Assembly (NCBI RefSeq): GCF_031834595.1
Contig: NZ_CP115541.1
Location: forward strand, 4,272,501 to 4,336,500
DNA from: Stenotrophomonas oahuensis
GTDB taxonomy: Bacteria; Pseudomonadota; Gammaproteobacteria; Xanthomonadales; Xanthomonadaceae
Length of the DNA: 64,000 nt
Direction: 5' to 3'
The notes beneath the pieces were generated by a model, which saw only the letters and a program-made list of their open reading frames with translations, did no database searches and was not told where the DNA came from. The translations under genes and the position numbers were made by a program. Below, piece by piece: positions 25,444-32,623 of the stretch (its first letter is position 1; every line of letters starts with the position of its first letter).

Positions 25444-25519
25444 GTCCCCATCGTCTAGAGGCCTAGGACATCACCCTTTCACGGTGGCGACCGGGGTTCG
25501 AATCCCCGTGGGGACGCCA
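25444..25519 (+). tRNA. tRNA-Glu (UUC), copy 1
   Basis: 76 nt with encoded CCA; acceptor GTCCCCA pairs with TGGGGAC; anticodon loop CTTTCAC gives TTC. The anticodon stem has a U-G pair at 27-43. Confidence 0.97.
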
Positions 25520-25532
25520 ATAACACAACGAA

Positions 25533-25556
25533 CCTCGGCCTGGCCGGGGTTTTTTG
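25533..25556 (+). terminator. Terminator after tRNA pair 1
   Basis: CCTCGGCC-T-GGCCGGGG hairpin followed by TTTTTT. Confidence 0.8.
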
Positions 25557-25616
25557 TTGCCGGTCCTGCAGCGACATCGCGCGTGAAATTTTTCACTGCG
25601 ATGTCACACAAAAGAC

Positions 25617-25645
25617 TTGGCGAAAGCGGCATTCACGCGTAGAAT
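25617..25645 (+). promoter_or_regulatory. Promoter of the second tRNA pair
   Basis: TTGGCG, a 17-bp spacer and TAGAAT, 18 bases before tRNA-Ala copy 2. Confidence 0.6.
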
Positions 25646-25662
25646 TCCGCCTCCAGCATCGT

Positions 25663-25738
25663 GGGGCCATAGCTCAGCTGGGAGAGCGCCTGCATGGCAT
25701 GCAGGAGGTCAGCGGTTCGATCCCGCTTGGCTCCACCA
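25663..25738 (+). tRNA. tRNA-Ala (GGC), copy 2
   Basis: Identical in all 76 positions to copy 1, including encoded CCA. Confidence 0.97.
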
Positions 25739-25790
25739 CTTCGAACCTTAGGCCGTTCGGGGTTGCTGAAAAAATTGATGAGTTACATGC

Positions 25791-25866
25791 GTCCCCATCG
25801 TCTAGAGGCCTAGGACATCACCCTTTCACGGTGGCGACCGGGGTTCGAATCCCCGTGGGGACGCCA
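25791..25866 (+). tRNA. tRNA-Glu (UUC), copy 2
   Basis: Identical to copy 1. Only 39 bases, without an obvious promoter, separate it from the next tRNA-Ala, so pairs 2 and 3 are probably cotranscribed. Confidence 0.97.
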
Positions 25867-25905
25867 CTCATCATTGCTGCAAACCTGGCCCGCCAGGTGT
25901 TTCGT

Positions 25906-25981
25906 GGGGCCATAGCTCAGCTGGGAGAGCGCCTGCATGGCATGCAGGAGGTCAGCGGTTCGATCCCGCTTGGCTCCACCA
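25906..25981 (+). tRNA. tRNA-Ala (GGC), copy 3
   Basis: Identical to copy 1. It is preceded by a weak CCTGGCCCGCCAGG hairpin in the spacer. Confidence 0.97.
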
Positions 25982-26031
25982 CTTCTTCAGACATAGGCCG
26001 TCTGCAGGAAGCAAAATTCAAAGTTTCGTGC

Positions 26032-26107
26032 GTCCCCATCGTCTAGAGGCCTAGGACACCACCCTTTCACGGTGGCGACCGGGGTTCGAATCCCCGTGGG
26101 GACGCCA
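26032..26107 (+). tRNA. tRNA-Glu (UUC), copy 3, with one base difference
   Basis: Same as the other glutamate copies except that the anticodon stem begins CCACC instead of TCACC, turning the 27-43 U-G wobble into a C-G pair. Confidence 0.96.
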
Positions 26108-26120
26108 ATAACGCAACAGA

Positions 26121-26146
26121 CCCCGGCACTGCCGGGGTTTTTTGTA
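26121..26146 (+). terminator. Terminator after tRNA pair 3
   Basis: CCCCGGCACTGCCGGGG hairpin followed by TTTTTT. Confidence 0.85.
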
Positions 26147-26154
26147 GGAAATGT

Positions 26155-26182
26155 TTGCATTTCCTGAAAATGCCGATATGAT
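26155..26182 (+). promoter_or_regulatory. Promoter of the fourth tRNA pair
   Basis: TTGCAT, a 16-bp spacer and TATGAT, 22 bases upstream of tRNA-Ala copy 4. Confidence 0.55.
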
Positions 26183-26204
26183 AGGCGGCTCGCAGCATCA
26201 CTGT

Positions 26205-26280
26205 GGGGCCATAGCTCAGCTGGGAGAGCGCCTGCATGGCATGCAGGAGGTCAGCGGTTCGATCCCGCTTGGCTCCACCA
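26205..26280 (+). tRNA. tRNA-Ala (GGC), copy 4
   Basis: Identical to copy 1. The spacer after it (CTTCAATCATTAGGCCGATT, then GAAG) is the same as in pair 1. Confidence 0.97.
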
Positions 26281-26329
26281 CTTCAATCATTAGGCCGATT
26301 GAAGTGCAAAAAAATTAAAAGTTTCGTGC

Positions 26330-26405
26330 GTCCCCATCGTCTAGAGGCCTAGGACATCACCCTTTCACGGTGGCGACCGGGGTTCGAATCCCCGTGGGGA
26401 CGCCA
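26330..26405 (+). tRNA. tRNA-Glu (UUC), copy 4
   Basis: Identical to copies 1 and 2, including encoded CCA. Confidence 0.97.
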
Positions 26406-26418
26406 ATAACACAACGAA

Positions 26419-26444
26419 CCCCGGCCCTGCCGGGGTTTTTTGTT
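26419..26444 (+). terminator. Terminator after tRNA pair 4
   Basis: CCCCGGCCCTGCCGGGG hairpin followed by TTTTTT; the SRAP start codon is 12 bases further on. Confidence 0.85.
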
Positions 26445-26456
26445 AGCCTGATCCGC

Positions 26457-27413
26457 ATGTGCTATTCCGCCCAGATCCGCGCCGATTACACCAAGCTGGT
26501 CCGCGAATACGGGGCGGTGATGTCGCTGGATGAATTCGCCCAGCTCTACGCCCACGACGCCGGCAAGCAACGCCCGAAAACGCCGAAGGCGATGGATGAC
26601 GGGTTCGCCGGCGCACGCACGCCTGCCGGCCAGGACATCGTGGCAAAGATCCAGCAGTGGCATGCCGAAGAGATGCAGACCCTGGATGACGAGCTGAGGA
26701 CCCAAGGGGCACGCCTGAAGGCGGCTGAAGATGCCCTCGCCCACCGGCCCACCCAGAAGGCCCGCAACGAAGTCCGCATTGCCGGCAACCGGATCGAGCG
26801 CGCCCGCGCGCGGCTTGAGGATCTACACCGCACCAGCCTGCTGCCGCGCGACAGCCGCATCTTCCCGGGCGTGTACGCGCCGGTGATCGTGTCCGAGCAG
26901 GGGCAGCGGGTGATCAAACCAATGCGCTACCAGTGCCGCCTGGCCGGCAAGCCGGCGCGCAACGATGCCCTGTACCCCGGCACCTACAATGCCCGACGCG
27001 ACAGTCTGGAGGCCTATTGGAAGAACGCATTCGGCCACACCCACGGCGTGGTGGTGGTGCAGTCGTTCTACGAGCACGTGCCCAGGCACGCCATGGAGCA
27101 CAGGTCGCTGCATGCCGGCGAGAAGGCCGAGAATGTCGTGCTGGAGTTCAGATCTGAGCCGCCGCGCGATCTGCTGATCGCGTGCCTGTGGTCGGAATGG
27201 GAGGGCCCCGACGGCCGCCTTCTGTCGTTTGCCGCCATCAGCGACGAACCGCCCGTGGAAGTGGCGGCCGCCGGGCATGACCGCTGCATCGTGCCGATCC
27301 GGCCGGAGAACCTGGACGCGTGGTTGAACCCGGATCCGAGTGACCTGGCTGGTCTGTACCGGATTCTGGATGACCGGGAACCCGTGCATCTGGAGTACGC
27401 CGAGTCGGCGTGA
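26457..27413 (+). CDS. SRAP-family (YedK/HMCES-like) abasic-site DNA-protein crosslink protein
   Basis: The 318-aa protein begins MCYSAQIRADY, exposing after methionine removal the Cys2 that forms a thiazolidine with abasic sites in single-stranded DNA. The frame is open upstream into the tRNA, but only the ATG at 26457 places cysteine second. VVVVQSFYEHVPRH corresponds to the catalytic glutamate loop (GFYEW in YedK), and AAGHDRCIVPI to the histidine region. The protein is about 100 aa longer than E. coli YedK because of a charged, helical insert at about residues 40-120. Confidence 0.85.
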   Translation: MCYSAQIRADYTKLVREYGAVMSLDEFAQLYAHDAGKQRPKTPKAMDDGFAGARTPAGQDIVAKIQQWHAEEMQTLDDELRTQGARLKAAEDALAHRPTQKARNEVRIAGNRIERARARLEDLHRTSLLPRDSRIFPGVYAPVIVSEQGQRVIKPMRYQCRLAGKPARNDALYPGTYNARRDSLEAYWKNAFGHTHGVVVVQSFYEHVPRHAMEHRSLHAGEKAENVVLEFRSEPPRDLLIACLWSEWEGPDGRLLSFAAISDEPPVEVAAAGHDRCIVPIRPENLDAWLNPDPSDLAGLYRILDDREPVHLEYAESA

Positions 27414-27415
27414 CC

Positions 27416-27796
27416 TCACGCGTTCGCCGACTGCCCCTGTAACGCCCGCACCAGCGCCGCATTCAGCTCAACGGTCAGATACGGCTTGGTCAACACCACC
27501 CCACCCCGGAACGCATCCGGCAACTGCTCCCGGGCCATGCCCGTGGCCAGCACAAAAGGAATGCCCCGCGCGGCCAAGTCGGCCGCCACCGGCTCACTGG
27601 TCTGATTGCGGGCAAGCTTGTAATCCAGCAGAGCGACCTGCGGGACCGTCTCTTCCACGAGGCGCAACGCCTCGTCCACACTCCCGGCCAGGCCAACAAC
27701 GACAGCGCCCCCCTGAACCAGCTGCATCTGCAGCAGGGTCGCGCTCATCTCGTCGTTTTCCACCACCAGTACCCGCAGATCCTGCAGCGCGCTCAT
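27416..27796 (-). CDS. Stand-alone response-regulator receiver protein
   Basis: The 126-aa protein is a single receiver domain: acidic pocket VVENDEMS, phosphorylation site ALLDYKLARN, threonine in FVLATGMA and lysine in VVLTKPYL. No output domain is present, so it acts as a phosphorelay intermediate or through protein contacts. GGGAG precedes the ATG at 27796. The glutamate-asparagine-aspartate arrangement at the N-terminal acidic site is slightly unusual. It is convergent with the SRAP gene, and no kinase is adjacent. Confidence 0.88.
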   Translation of the reverse strand: MSALQDLRVLVVENDEMSATLLQMQLVQGGAVVVGLAGSVDEALRLVEETVPQVALLDYKLARNQTSEPVAADLAARGIPFVLATGMAREQLPDAFRGGVVLTKPYLTVELNAALVRALQGQSANA

Positions 27797-27922
27797 CGCT
27801 GGCTCCCTGTATGGTTCAGCGCCATGAGTATAGCGTCGAGCCCGGATGAAGGCGTTCCACATCCCTGAAGCATTCAGACCTGCCCAAAACGGCGCGAGTT
27901 GTATACACTACGCGGCCAGCCA

Positions 27923-27994
27923 GCCGAAGTGGCGGAATCGGTAGACGCAGCGGACTCAAAATCCGCCGCCCTTAAAAGCGTGTGGGTTCGAGTC
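27923..27994 (+). pseudogene. Host tRNA-Leu (CAA), 3' end lost at the prophage junction
   Basis: The sequence GCCGAAGTGGCGGAATCGGT starts a typical class II leucine tRNA; the anticodon stem-loop GCGGA-CTCAAAA-TCCGC gives CAA, and a variable arm follows. The T arm reads GTGGGTTCGAGTC, then changes to GGTGGTATTACCCACACCAA instead of the expected CCAC and a CTTCGGC acceptor strand. The gene thus lacks its 3' T-stem strand and acceptor half. A TATACA -10 box lies about 20 bases upstream, so it may still be transcribed. The missing half should lie at the other prophage end. Confidence 0.8.
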
Positions 27995-28034
27995 GGTGGT
28001 ATTACCCACACCAACTCATTGAATCAGAAAGACT
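27975..28034. other. Probable prophage attachment junction (attL/attR)
   Basis: Host tRNA-Leu identity ends at about 27994, and the integrase stop codon is 97 bases further on. A seven-base inverted repeat (GTGTGGG ... CCCACAC) spans the break point. The exact core cannot be defined without the opposite end, which is outside the window. Confidence 0.6.
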
Positions 28035-28045
28035 TTCCGCCAAAA

Positions 28046-28080
28046 AGTGTGCCAAACACAGGCGGATACAACTCCACGAG
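28046..28080 (-). terminator. Possible terminator of the integrase transcript
   Basis: An inverted repeat TCCGCC ... GGCGGA encloses AAAAAGTGTGCCAAACACA just beyond the integrase stop; on the minus strand the inner loop contains a T run. It might instead be an attP arm structure. Confidence 0.35.
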
Positions 28081-28090
28081 TGGAACTATT

Positions 28091-29191
28091 TCAGGACACG
28101 GAAGAGAGCGTGACACGCCTCGCACCGTTCCGCTCTTCCAGCGCTCCGGCCAGATCGAGCAAATCCCCGTCCATGACGTTGGCGTAGCGCTCCGTCATCG
28201 TGACCGACGAGTGCCCCAGCATCCGGCTCACCTTGTAGATCGGGACACCCGACAGGACCAATCGAGACGCGCAGGTGTGCCGCAGGGTATGCAGGGTGGC
28301 GTCCTCAATCTCCAGCTTGCCGCAGACATAGTTCCATCGCCGCAGGACAGCCTGGGCGGTCAGCGGGTGGCTTGGGTGGGTCAGCAGGGTCTCCACGGAT
28401 GCCGCCGCGCGGGTCGTCAGCGGGACCAGCCTGCCCTCCCCTGATTTCGTCTTTCCGTGTCGGAGCCGCAGAGCGACGGCCTTCCCGTCCCGGCGCATGA
28501 CGTTGACCTCAGTCACCTCCCCCAGCGCCTCGCTAATGCGCATGCCGGAGTCCAGCAGCAGGCCCACCATGGCGATCATGTAGGACTGCTCGCGGCCCCA
28601 ATGCTGGAGCGGGTGCGCCCGGAGCCAGTCGAAGATGCGGCGTTCCTCGTCGTCGGTCAGGTAGCGTTCCTTGACGTTGTTCTCGGCCCAATGCGGGAAC
28701 TTGGGGAGCGTCAGGTCGGGGATCGACTCTTCCTTGGCGTAGGTCATGGCCCGGCTGATGGCGGACATGTAGCGGTTCTTGGTGGCCGCAGAGACGAGGG
28801 TCGAGGAATCCTTGCGATTCTCGTTCGTCAGGCCGTCGGCCCAATCGCGGAGCCGCTGGCGGGTGATCTGCGGGATGGTCCAGTGCCCAATCTCGCGGAT
28901 GATCCTGGTGATGCGGGTTTTGATCGACTTCGCGCTGCGCTTGTGCCGCCATTCGGCGTGGTAGACCTCGCGCAGCAGGCTCGCCAGCGTGGTCATTTCC
29001 AGCCCGGAGCCGCGCCGTTCCGACAGAGGGACGGATTCGACCAGTACCTCCTGCATCATGGCGAGGGCCTTCAGCTTGGCCTCTTCCTTGTTGGTGCAGC
29101 CTGTTGAGAGCCGCTTTCGGGAACCGTCAGGCCCCTCAAAGTGCGCCTGCCATACACCGCCTGCGCGGCGCTGCTTCAGTTCCAATGCCAT
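28091..29191 (-). CDS. int: Tyrosine site-specific integrase of the prophage
   Basis: The 366-aa recombinase has an N-terminal arm-binding region, a SAM-like core-binding domain (about residues 65-160) and a C-terminal catalytic domain (about 175-350). The catalytic set is visible: R in LLLDSGMRISEALGE, K in RHGKTKSGEG, H-x-x-R in LHTLRHTCASRLV, H in MLGHSSVTMTERY, and Y in that last segment. Facing the broken tRNA-Leu across about 100 bases, it is the obvious enzyme for integration there. The ATG is one base from the upstream winged-helix gene, so the two are cotranscribed. Confidence 0.95.
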   Translation of the reverse strand: MALELKQRRAGGVWQAHFEGPDGSRKRLSTGCTNKEEAKLKALAMMQEVLVESVPLSERRGSGLEMTTLASLLREVYHAEWRHKRSAKSIKTRITRIIREIGHWTIPQITRQRLRDWADGLTNENRKDSSTLVSAATKNRYMSAISRAMTYAKEESIPDLTLPKFPHWAENNVKERYLTDDEERRIFDWLRAHPLQHWGREQSYMIAMVGLLLDSGMRISEALGEVTEVNVMRRDGKAVALRLRHGKTKSGEGRLVPLTTRAAASVETLLTHPSHPLTAQAVLRRWNYVCGKLEIEDATLHTLRHTCASRLVLSGVPIYKVSRMLGHSSVTMTERYANVMDGDLLDLAGALEERNGARRVTLSSVS

Positions 29192-29192
29192 T

Positions 29193-29498
29193 TCACACTC
29201 CTGTTAGCTTGGCGATGGCCGCACGGCCTGCCTTGGTGAGGCGGCTCAGGCGCAAGCGCCCATCCGCCGGGTCGAGGAAGGTTTCAATGAGGCCCAGACC
29301 TATCGGCCCGAGCCACTTCAGGTAGCGGCTGATGGCCGCAGGGGAGCCGTCGGTCTTCGTTGCGAGGGCTGTTTGATCGGTGCCGGCCTCTCCCGATTGA
29401 GCAATGACCAGCAGCGCCAGTGCTTGTCGCAAGGTCGCATCGGGGCCAAGTAGGTCGATCAACGCACGTACGAGAAGAGCGGACTGCTGGACAGACAT
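29193..29498 (-). CDS. Small winged-helix (MarR-like) phage regulator
   Basis: The 101-aa protein reads MSVQQSALLVRALIDLLGPD and contains a wHTH pattern (TDQTALATKTDGSPAAISRY) followed by a wing with DPADGRLRLSRLTKAGRAAI. It resembles MarR-type single-domain regulators. Directly upstream of int and cotranscribed with it, it could be a lysogeny regulator or directionality factor. No canonical CI/Cro repressor is visible in the window, which makes this the best candidate for a repressor role, by inference. Confidence 0.7.
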   Translation of the reverse strand: MSVQQSALLVRALIDLLGPDATLRQALALLVIAQSGEAGTDQTALATKTDGSPAAISRYLKWLGPIGLGLIETFLDPADGRLRLSRLTKAGRAAIAKLTGV

Positions 29499-29519
29499 AG
29501 GGGTTCCTTTCAGGGGTGG

Positions 29520-29714
29520 TTATCGTCGCGTGAGCGACAGGATGATTCGCCGCCGGAACAGTACCACGGCGACGGTGATATATGCAGAGGTGGAAGCAAC
29601 GGACATGAATGGGGCGACCTCGCCCACAAGAAGCGACTCAACAGCAAACATCAGGGACAATTCCAAGGGGGAGTAATTGGCAGCGCCCGCACGCATCCGG
29701 CGCACTCGCTGCAT
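29520..29714 (-). CDS. Possible small membrane protein
   Basis: The 64-aa frame has one long hydrophobic stretch (LMFAVESLLVGEVAPFMSVA and following) and a basic C-terminus, RRRIILSLTRR. The start is uncertain; an internal ATG at MFAVESLL gives a 43-aa protein. It fits the gap between the promoter at 29806 and the wHTH gene, but coding support is weak. Confidence 0.35.
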   Translation of the reverse strand: MQRVRRMRAGAANYSPLELSLMFAVESLLVGEVAPFMSVASTSAYITVAVVLFRRRIILSLTRR

Positions 29715-29805
29715 TCAATGAGGCGTGTCCCTTCGCCTGTTCGACTATTTGGTGAGCTGCTATCCAGCGGCTTGCATGTAATAGGTTACGGCCGCGTGAA
29801 GCGAA

Positions 29806-29834
29806 ACATTAGTGTCCGTATGTCGAATTTACAA
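29806..29834 (-). promoter_or_regulatory. Candidate promoter for the regulator-integrase genes
   Basis: On the minus strand TTGTAA, a 17-bp spacer and TAATGT lie in an A/T-richer stretch of the otherwise gene-free 29715-29906. It would read into 29714, the wHTH gene and int. Confidence 0.4.
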
Positions 29835-29906
29835 CACACGTCCATTCAGCCATCAGGCCGCACCCGGCGCACTATAAGTGGCCCTGTACTGCCAGCGTGT
29901 AGGCCC

Positions 29907-30050
29907 TCATGCAACCACCTGCATCTGCGACCGGCGGCAGGCCGCAATCGCCGCGCTGTAGGTCGATGCCTGGACAACACGCGTCGTGCCATCGGTCAGG
30001 CGGAATGTGTATTCATTGCCCGGCTTGCGGGTGTAGGAACGGACGGTCAT
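29907..30050 (-). CDS. Small phage early-type protein, 47 aa
   Basis: The sequence MTVRSYTRKPGNEYTFRLTD is followed by GTTRVVQASTYSAAIAACRR, with beta-strands then a helix. The ATG overlaps the stop of the preceding gene (ATGA), supporting translation. It has the same length and layout (strand, strand, Ala-rich helix) as the 47-aa protein at 30878-31021, so the two may be distant paralogues. Function unknown. Confidence 0.6.
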   Translation of the reverse strand: MTVRSYTRKPGNEYTFRLTDGTTRVVQASTYSAAIAACRRSQMQVVA

Positions 30051-30466
30051 CCCATGCGCTCCACGAGGCGGGCGACATGCTCGCCCATGACCTTTGCGGT
30101 AGGCGGCGCGTCCTGTTTCAGCGCCTCGGCAACCCACAAGTGGCCCAGCGGTTCGCAGACCTCGTATGCCCAGCACCCGCCCACGCCGTCCTCACCCACT
30201 GCGGCCCACGCGGCTTGCACCAGCGGCGCACAGGTGGACACCATGTCCTCAATCAACCCGCACTCCCCGCCGCCCTCCGAAAGTACCCCGTAGGTGGACG
30301 CATCCAGCTTCGCCAGCGCCTCGGCGCAGCCCTTCCCGAGATAGGCCACGTCGGTGAGGTCCGGGGCGTTTTCAAGCTCCCTCACGGCGTCCTGCAGGAC
30401 AGCGGCGATGTTGCCCCCGATCACGTCGGCGGCGTTCTTCATGCGTGCAATGAGTTCAGTGTTCAT
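30047..30466 (-). CDS. Phage early-type protein, 139 aa, unknown
   Basis: The protein starts MNTELIARMKNAADVIGGNI, with GGAG before the ATG at 30466. It is acidic and helical, with five cysteines (for example GGGECGLIEDMVSTCAPL and GGCWAYEVCEPLGH). It has no membrane segment or recognised domain. It overlaps the next 47-aa gene by four bases. Confidence 0.65.
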   Translation of the reverse strand: MNTELIARMKNAADVIGGNIAAVLQDAVRELENAPDLTDVAYLGKGCAEALAKLDASTYGVLSEGGGECGLIEDMVSTCAPLVQAAWAAVGEDGVGGCWAYEVCEPLGHLWVAEALKQDAPPTAKVMGEHVARLVERMG

Positions 30467-30618
30467 GGGTGTGTCTCCGATAGACAGACGCGCAGCGCCG
30501 GGCCGCCAGAGGGGCACCGGGCGGGCGCTTAGGGATTGGTAGAGGGTGGCGGCTCAGGGGCCGCGAGCGGGCCGCGTAGGGCCTCGCTCAGAGGGGTGGC
30601 GGCGGTGGCCGCTGGGTA

Positions 30619-30783
30619 TTACAGGAAGAGCTTTGCGAACGCAGTGGCGGCACCAAAGAAGGCCGCGCCCACCATGAAGGGATACCAGCGCGATTCGGCG
30701 TTGATCTTCGTCGTTTCGGCCATCAGCTTGGCAATCTCGGCCTCTACCTTTTGAGCGTCCATGTGCTTCGTTCGGGGTGTCAT
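30619..30783 (-). CDS. Small phage membrane protein, 54 aa
   Basis: The frame reads MTPRTKHMDAQKVEAEIAKL, then an amphipathic helix and one membrane helix (FMVGAAFFGAATAFAKLFL). AAGGA precedes the ATG at 30783; MDAQKV is an alternative start. Short MDxxKxxAEIAKLMAET-type proteins with a single C-terminal helix recur in phage early regions. Function unknown. Confidence 0.65.
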   Translation of the reverse strand: MTPRTKHMDAQKVEAEIAKLMAETTKINAESRWYPFMVGAAFFGAATAFAKLFL

Positions 30784-30877
30784 CGGGTTTCCTTAGTGTA
30801 GCGCTGTCCGCGCTGGGGTTGTGAAGTGGGCTGGCGGTGTCCCTTTCGATGCCTGGGCAAAAAGGGACACGACGAAC

Positions 30878-31021
30878 TCACTTGAGGGGTTCCACCCGGG
30901 TGACGATTGCCCCCGGCTCAGACCAGCGGATGGCCCGGCGGGCGTCCTCTTCGGTGCTTGCGGCCACGTGGCAGGTGTTGGGCTTGCCGGCCCGGGTGGT
31001 GTAGGTGACGGCGTAGGTCAT
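30878..31021 (-). CDS. Small phage early-type protein, 47 aa
   Basis: The product MTYAVTYTTRAGKPNTCHVA continues ASTEEDARRAIRWSEPGAIV and ends VEPLK. Its ATG overlaps the stop of the gene at 31018-31323 (ATGA). Two short strands precede one helix. It may be distantly related to the 47-aa protein at 29907-30050. Function unknown. Confidence 0.6.
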   Translation of the reverse strand: MTYAVTYTTRAGKPNTCHVAASTEEDARRAIRWSEPGAIVTRVEPLK

Positions 31022-31323
31022 GCGCGGCTGCTCCGGAGTGCTTTAGCCACCTTGTGGCCGTTGATGGGTCGGGTCTCGAAATACACCAGCGCATCGCGCA
31101 CCGTGCGGAAACTGTTCGTGCTGCCGAGATACGGCGAGGTGAACCCGTCACCCTCGCGGTACATGTCAATCTTCGGATTCGTGTCCCGGTACTCCGGCAC
31201 GGCCTCAAAGATGCATACCCCGTCGCTTGCGCGGTTGCTGCTGCCGTACCAATCACCGGTCCGGCTTGCAGGGGCTTTAAAGGTGTCGCCACTGATGCGG
31301 CTGCGAAGAGTCGTGGTGCGCAT
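31018..31323 (-). CDS. Phage early-type protein, 101 aa, unknown
   Basis: The protein begins MRTTTLRSRISGDTFKAPAS, with CTGGAGA upstream of the ATG at 31323. It is basic at the N-terminus and aromatic in the middle (VPEYRDTNPKIDMYREGDGF). A tiny 18-codon frame (31323-31379, MPDNADTFDAHRWILENT) ends on its start codon (TGATG) and could be a leader peptide. Function unknown. Confidence 0.6.
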   Translation of the reverse strand: MRTTTLRSRISGDTFKAPASRTGDWYGSSNRASDGVCIFEAVPEYRDTNPKIDMYREGDGFTSPYLGSTNSFRTVRDALVYFETRPINGHKVAKALRSSRA

Positions 31324-31371
31324 CAGGTGTTCTCCAGAATCCAGCGGTGTGCGTCGAAGGTGTCGGCGTTG

Positions 31372-31524
31372 TCAGGCATTGGTGTTGGCCTCTTTGCAGG
31401 TGTCACAGGCATTGCAGCTAAAGCAATAGCGACAGTCGCAGTCGTATCCACCGCAGTCGCAGCAGGTGAACCGTTGGTCACACGTCAAGGTGTGGTAGGG
31501 AATGCTCAGGAGTTCGCAGGCCAC
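31372..31524 (-). CDS. Cysteine-rich 50-aa phage protein
   Basis: Starting at a GTG six bases after the preceding stop, the frame encodes 50 residues of which 11 are cysteine, nine of them within 22 residues (TCCDCGGYDCDCRYCFSC, then NACDTC). The pairwise spacing suggests binding of zinc or another metal rather than disulfides in the cytosol. A GAGG lies about nine bases before the GTG. Gene-to-gene packing on both sides supports it, but there is no recognised family. Confidence 0.55.
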   Translation of the reverse strand: MACELLSIPYHTLTCDQRFTCCDCGGYDCDCRYCFSCNACDTCKEANTNA

Positions 31525-31527
31525 GGC

Positions 31528-31929
31528 TCAATCCTCGATCACGGTCCACATGGTCAGATTCAGAGCGCGAGCGACTGCGTTCAACGCCTCACGTACCGCC
31601 GTCATGCCGTGCCCGTCGATAGGGTCACGCAAGGTCACACCAGCGTTCTGCAAGGCGTACGCGATGGCCGCGCTTCGCTTGCAGTAGCCCCAGCCGGAAG
31701 CAGTGCCCGACCCGCTGCGGTAGTTGTCCGGCGCATGAATCCAGACCGTCGCGTAGACCGCCATTGCCGACTTGCTGCGGCCCATGTAGCAGCGCACCGT
31801 CACCACGTTGCGGAGCTGGCCGTCTACCAGCCCGACAAGGTGCAGCACGTCGGTAAGCTCTTTCTTGTCGCCGTAGTTCGTGCCGGCCTCGATTGCCTTT
31901 GCGCTAAAGGTTGCTTCGTTCTTATTCAT
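31528..31929 (-). CDS. Phage early-type protein, 133 aa, unknown
   Basis: The protein starts MNKNEATFSAKAIEAGTNYG at 31929. A longer frame to 32016 overlaps the small gene upstream and lacks a good ribosome site. It has a mixed alpha/beta composition with a C-terminal helix (GMTAVREALNAVARALNLTM). No motif is recognised. Confidence 0.6.
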   Translation of the reverse strand: MNKNEATFSAKAIEAGTNYGDKKELTDVLHLVGLVDGQLRNVVTVRCYMGRSKSAMAVYATVWIHAPDNYRSGSGTASGWGYCKRSAAIAYALQNAGVTLRDPIDGHGMTAVREALNAVARALNLTMWTVIED

Positions 31930-31954
31930 GGCATTAGTTCCGTTAGTGGAAGGA

Positions 31955-32032
31955 TTAGACGTTAAAGAAGCGAGCCACGGCGCGACCCAAGGTCCACCCG
32001 GTGACACCGCAAGCAAGTAAGACAGCGATCAT
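31955..32032 (-). CDS. Possible 25-aa membrane peptide
   Basis: MIAVLLACGVTGWTLGRAVA followed by RFFNV, with its ATG overlapping the TGA of the upstream gene (ATGA). A single hydrophobic helix with a basic tail. Overlap coupling is the main support. Confidence 0.35.
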   Translation of the reverse strand: MIAVLLACGVTGWTLGRAVARFFNV

Positions 32033-32262
32033 TGGGCCGGCCCGTAAGCGCACATCAGGCCGAAGGTCAGGCACACCGCAGCGGACTCGTTCACGCAGTC
32101 GGCGATCCAGTCATGCCCGGTGGTGCCCGCCTTTTGCAGATACATACCCCACACCTGCGCCTCTTCCTTCGCACAAGTAATCATGTTCCCGGTGCCGTCA
32201 TCCTTACGCGGTCCGTACTGGATAGAGGTGCCGTTGGCGAGCGTCTTAAAGGTGTCCGTCAT
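32029..32262 (-). CDS. Phage early-type protein, 77 aa, unknown
   Basis: The protein begins MTDTFKTLANGTSIQYGPRK and contains three cysteines (ITCAKEE, ADCVNES, LMCAYG). It follows the first early gene by two bases. No domain is recognised. Confidence 0.6.
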   Translation of the reverse strand: MTDTFKTLANGTSIQYGPRKDDGTGNMITCAKEEAQVWGMYLQKAGTTGHDWIADCVNESAAVCLTFGLMCAYGPAQ

Positions 32263-32264
32263 GT

Positions 32265-32450
32265 TCAGTTCTCGATAGCGGTGGAAGTGAATTCGCTGGG
32301 CCGCGAATGGCGCGAGATTGAGTAGCCCTCGCTGGCCGGGAAGGCCCGCCGCAGTTCATCCTCAAGCCCTGCCGTAATGTCGAAGGTCTGACGCTCAGCC
32401 GTGGCGAACAGGTGACGCCCGTTCTTGGCGATGTTGTATGAGACGTACAT
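32265..32450 (-). CDS. First gene of the early operon, 61 aa, unknown
   Basis: MYVSYNIAKNGRHLFATAER begins a small, mixed-charge protein ending HSRPSEFTSTAIEN. GGAGAG precedes the ATG. It is the first gene after the promoter at 32595-32623, in the place of T7 gene 0.3-type host-takeover proteins. There is no visible similarity to Ocr; the function is open. Confidence 0.55.
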   Translation of the reverse strand: MYVSYNIAKNGRHLFATAERQTFDITAGLEDELRRAFPASEGYSISRHSRPSEFTSTAIEN

Positions 32451-32594
32451 TTGTTGCTCTCCGTGGTGATCGTTGATGCGCCCTCATGTGTTCCGAAGGC
32501 GCATCCCCAATCCGTTCGGATGGGTAGCTCTATGTTGGGAAGGAGCGTGGGGCTGTGCCCCGTCCGGTTGGCCTCAGCGCCGCCCGGTGGAAAC

Positions 32595-32623
32595 ACTATC
32601 CTCCGATCCTTCCACTTGTGCAA
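32595..32623 (-). promoter_or_regulatory. Strong sigma-70-type early promoter of the prophage
   Basis: On the minus strand TTGCAC, a 17-bp spacer and GATAGT are directed at the small-gene operon that ends with int. Position and strength parallel the A promoters at the left end of T7. Confidence 0.6.

Noticed and set aside
25315..26405. CRISPR-like or mobile repeat cluster
   Set aside because: The repeats are complete tRNA genes with normal secondary structure.
28457..29107. A 216-codon plus-strand frame
   Set aside because: Antisense shadow of the integrase gene.
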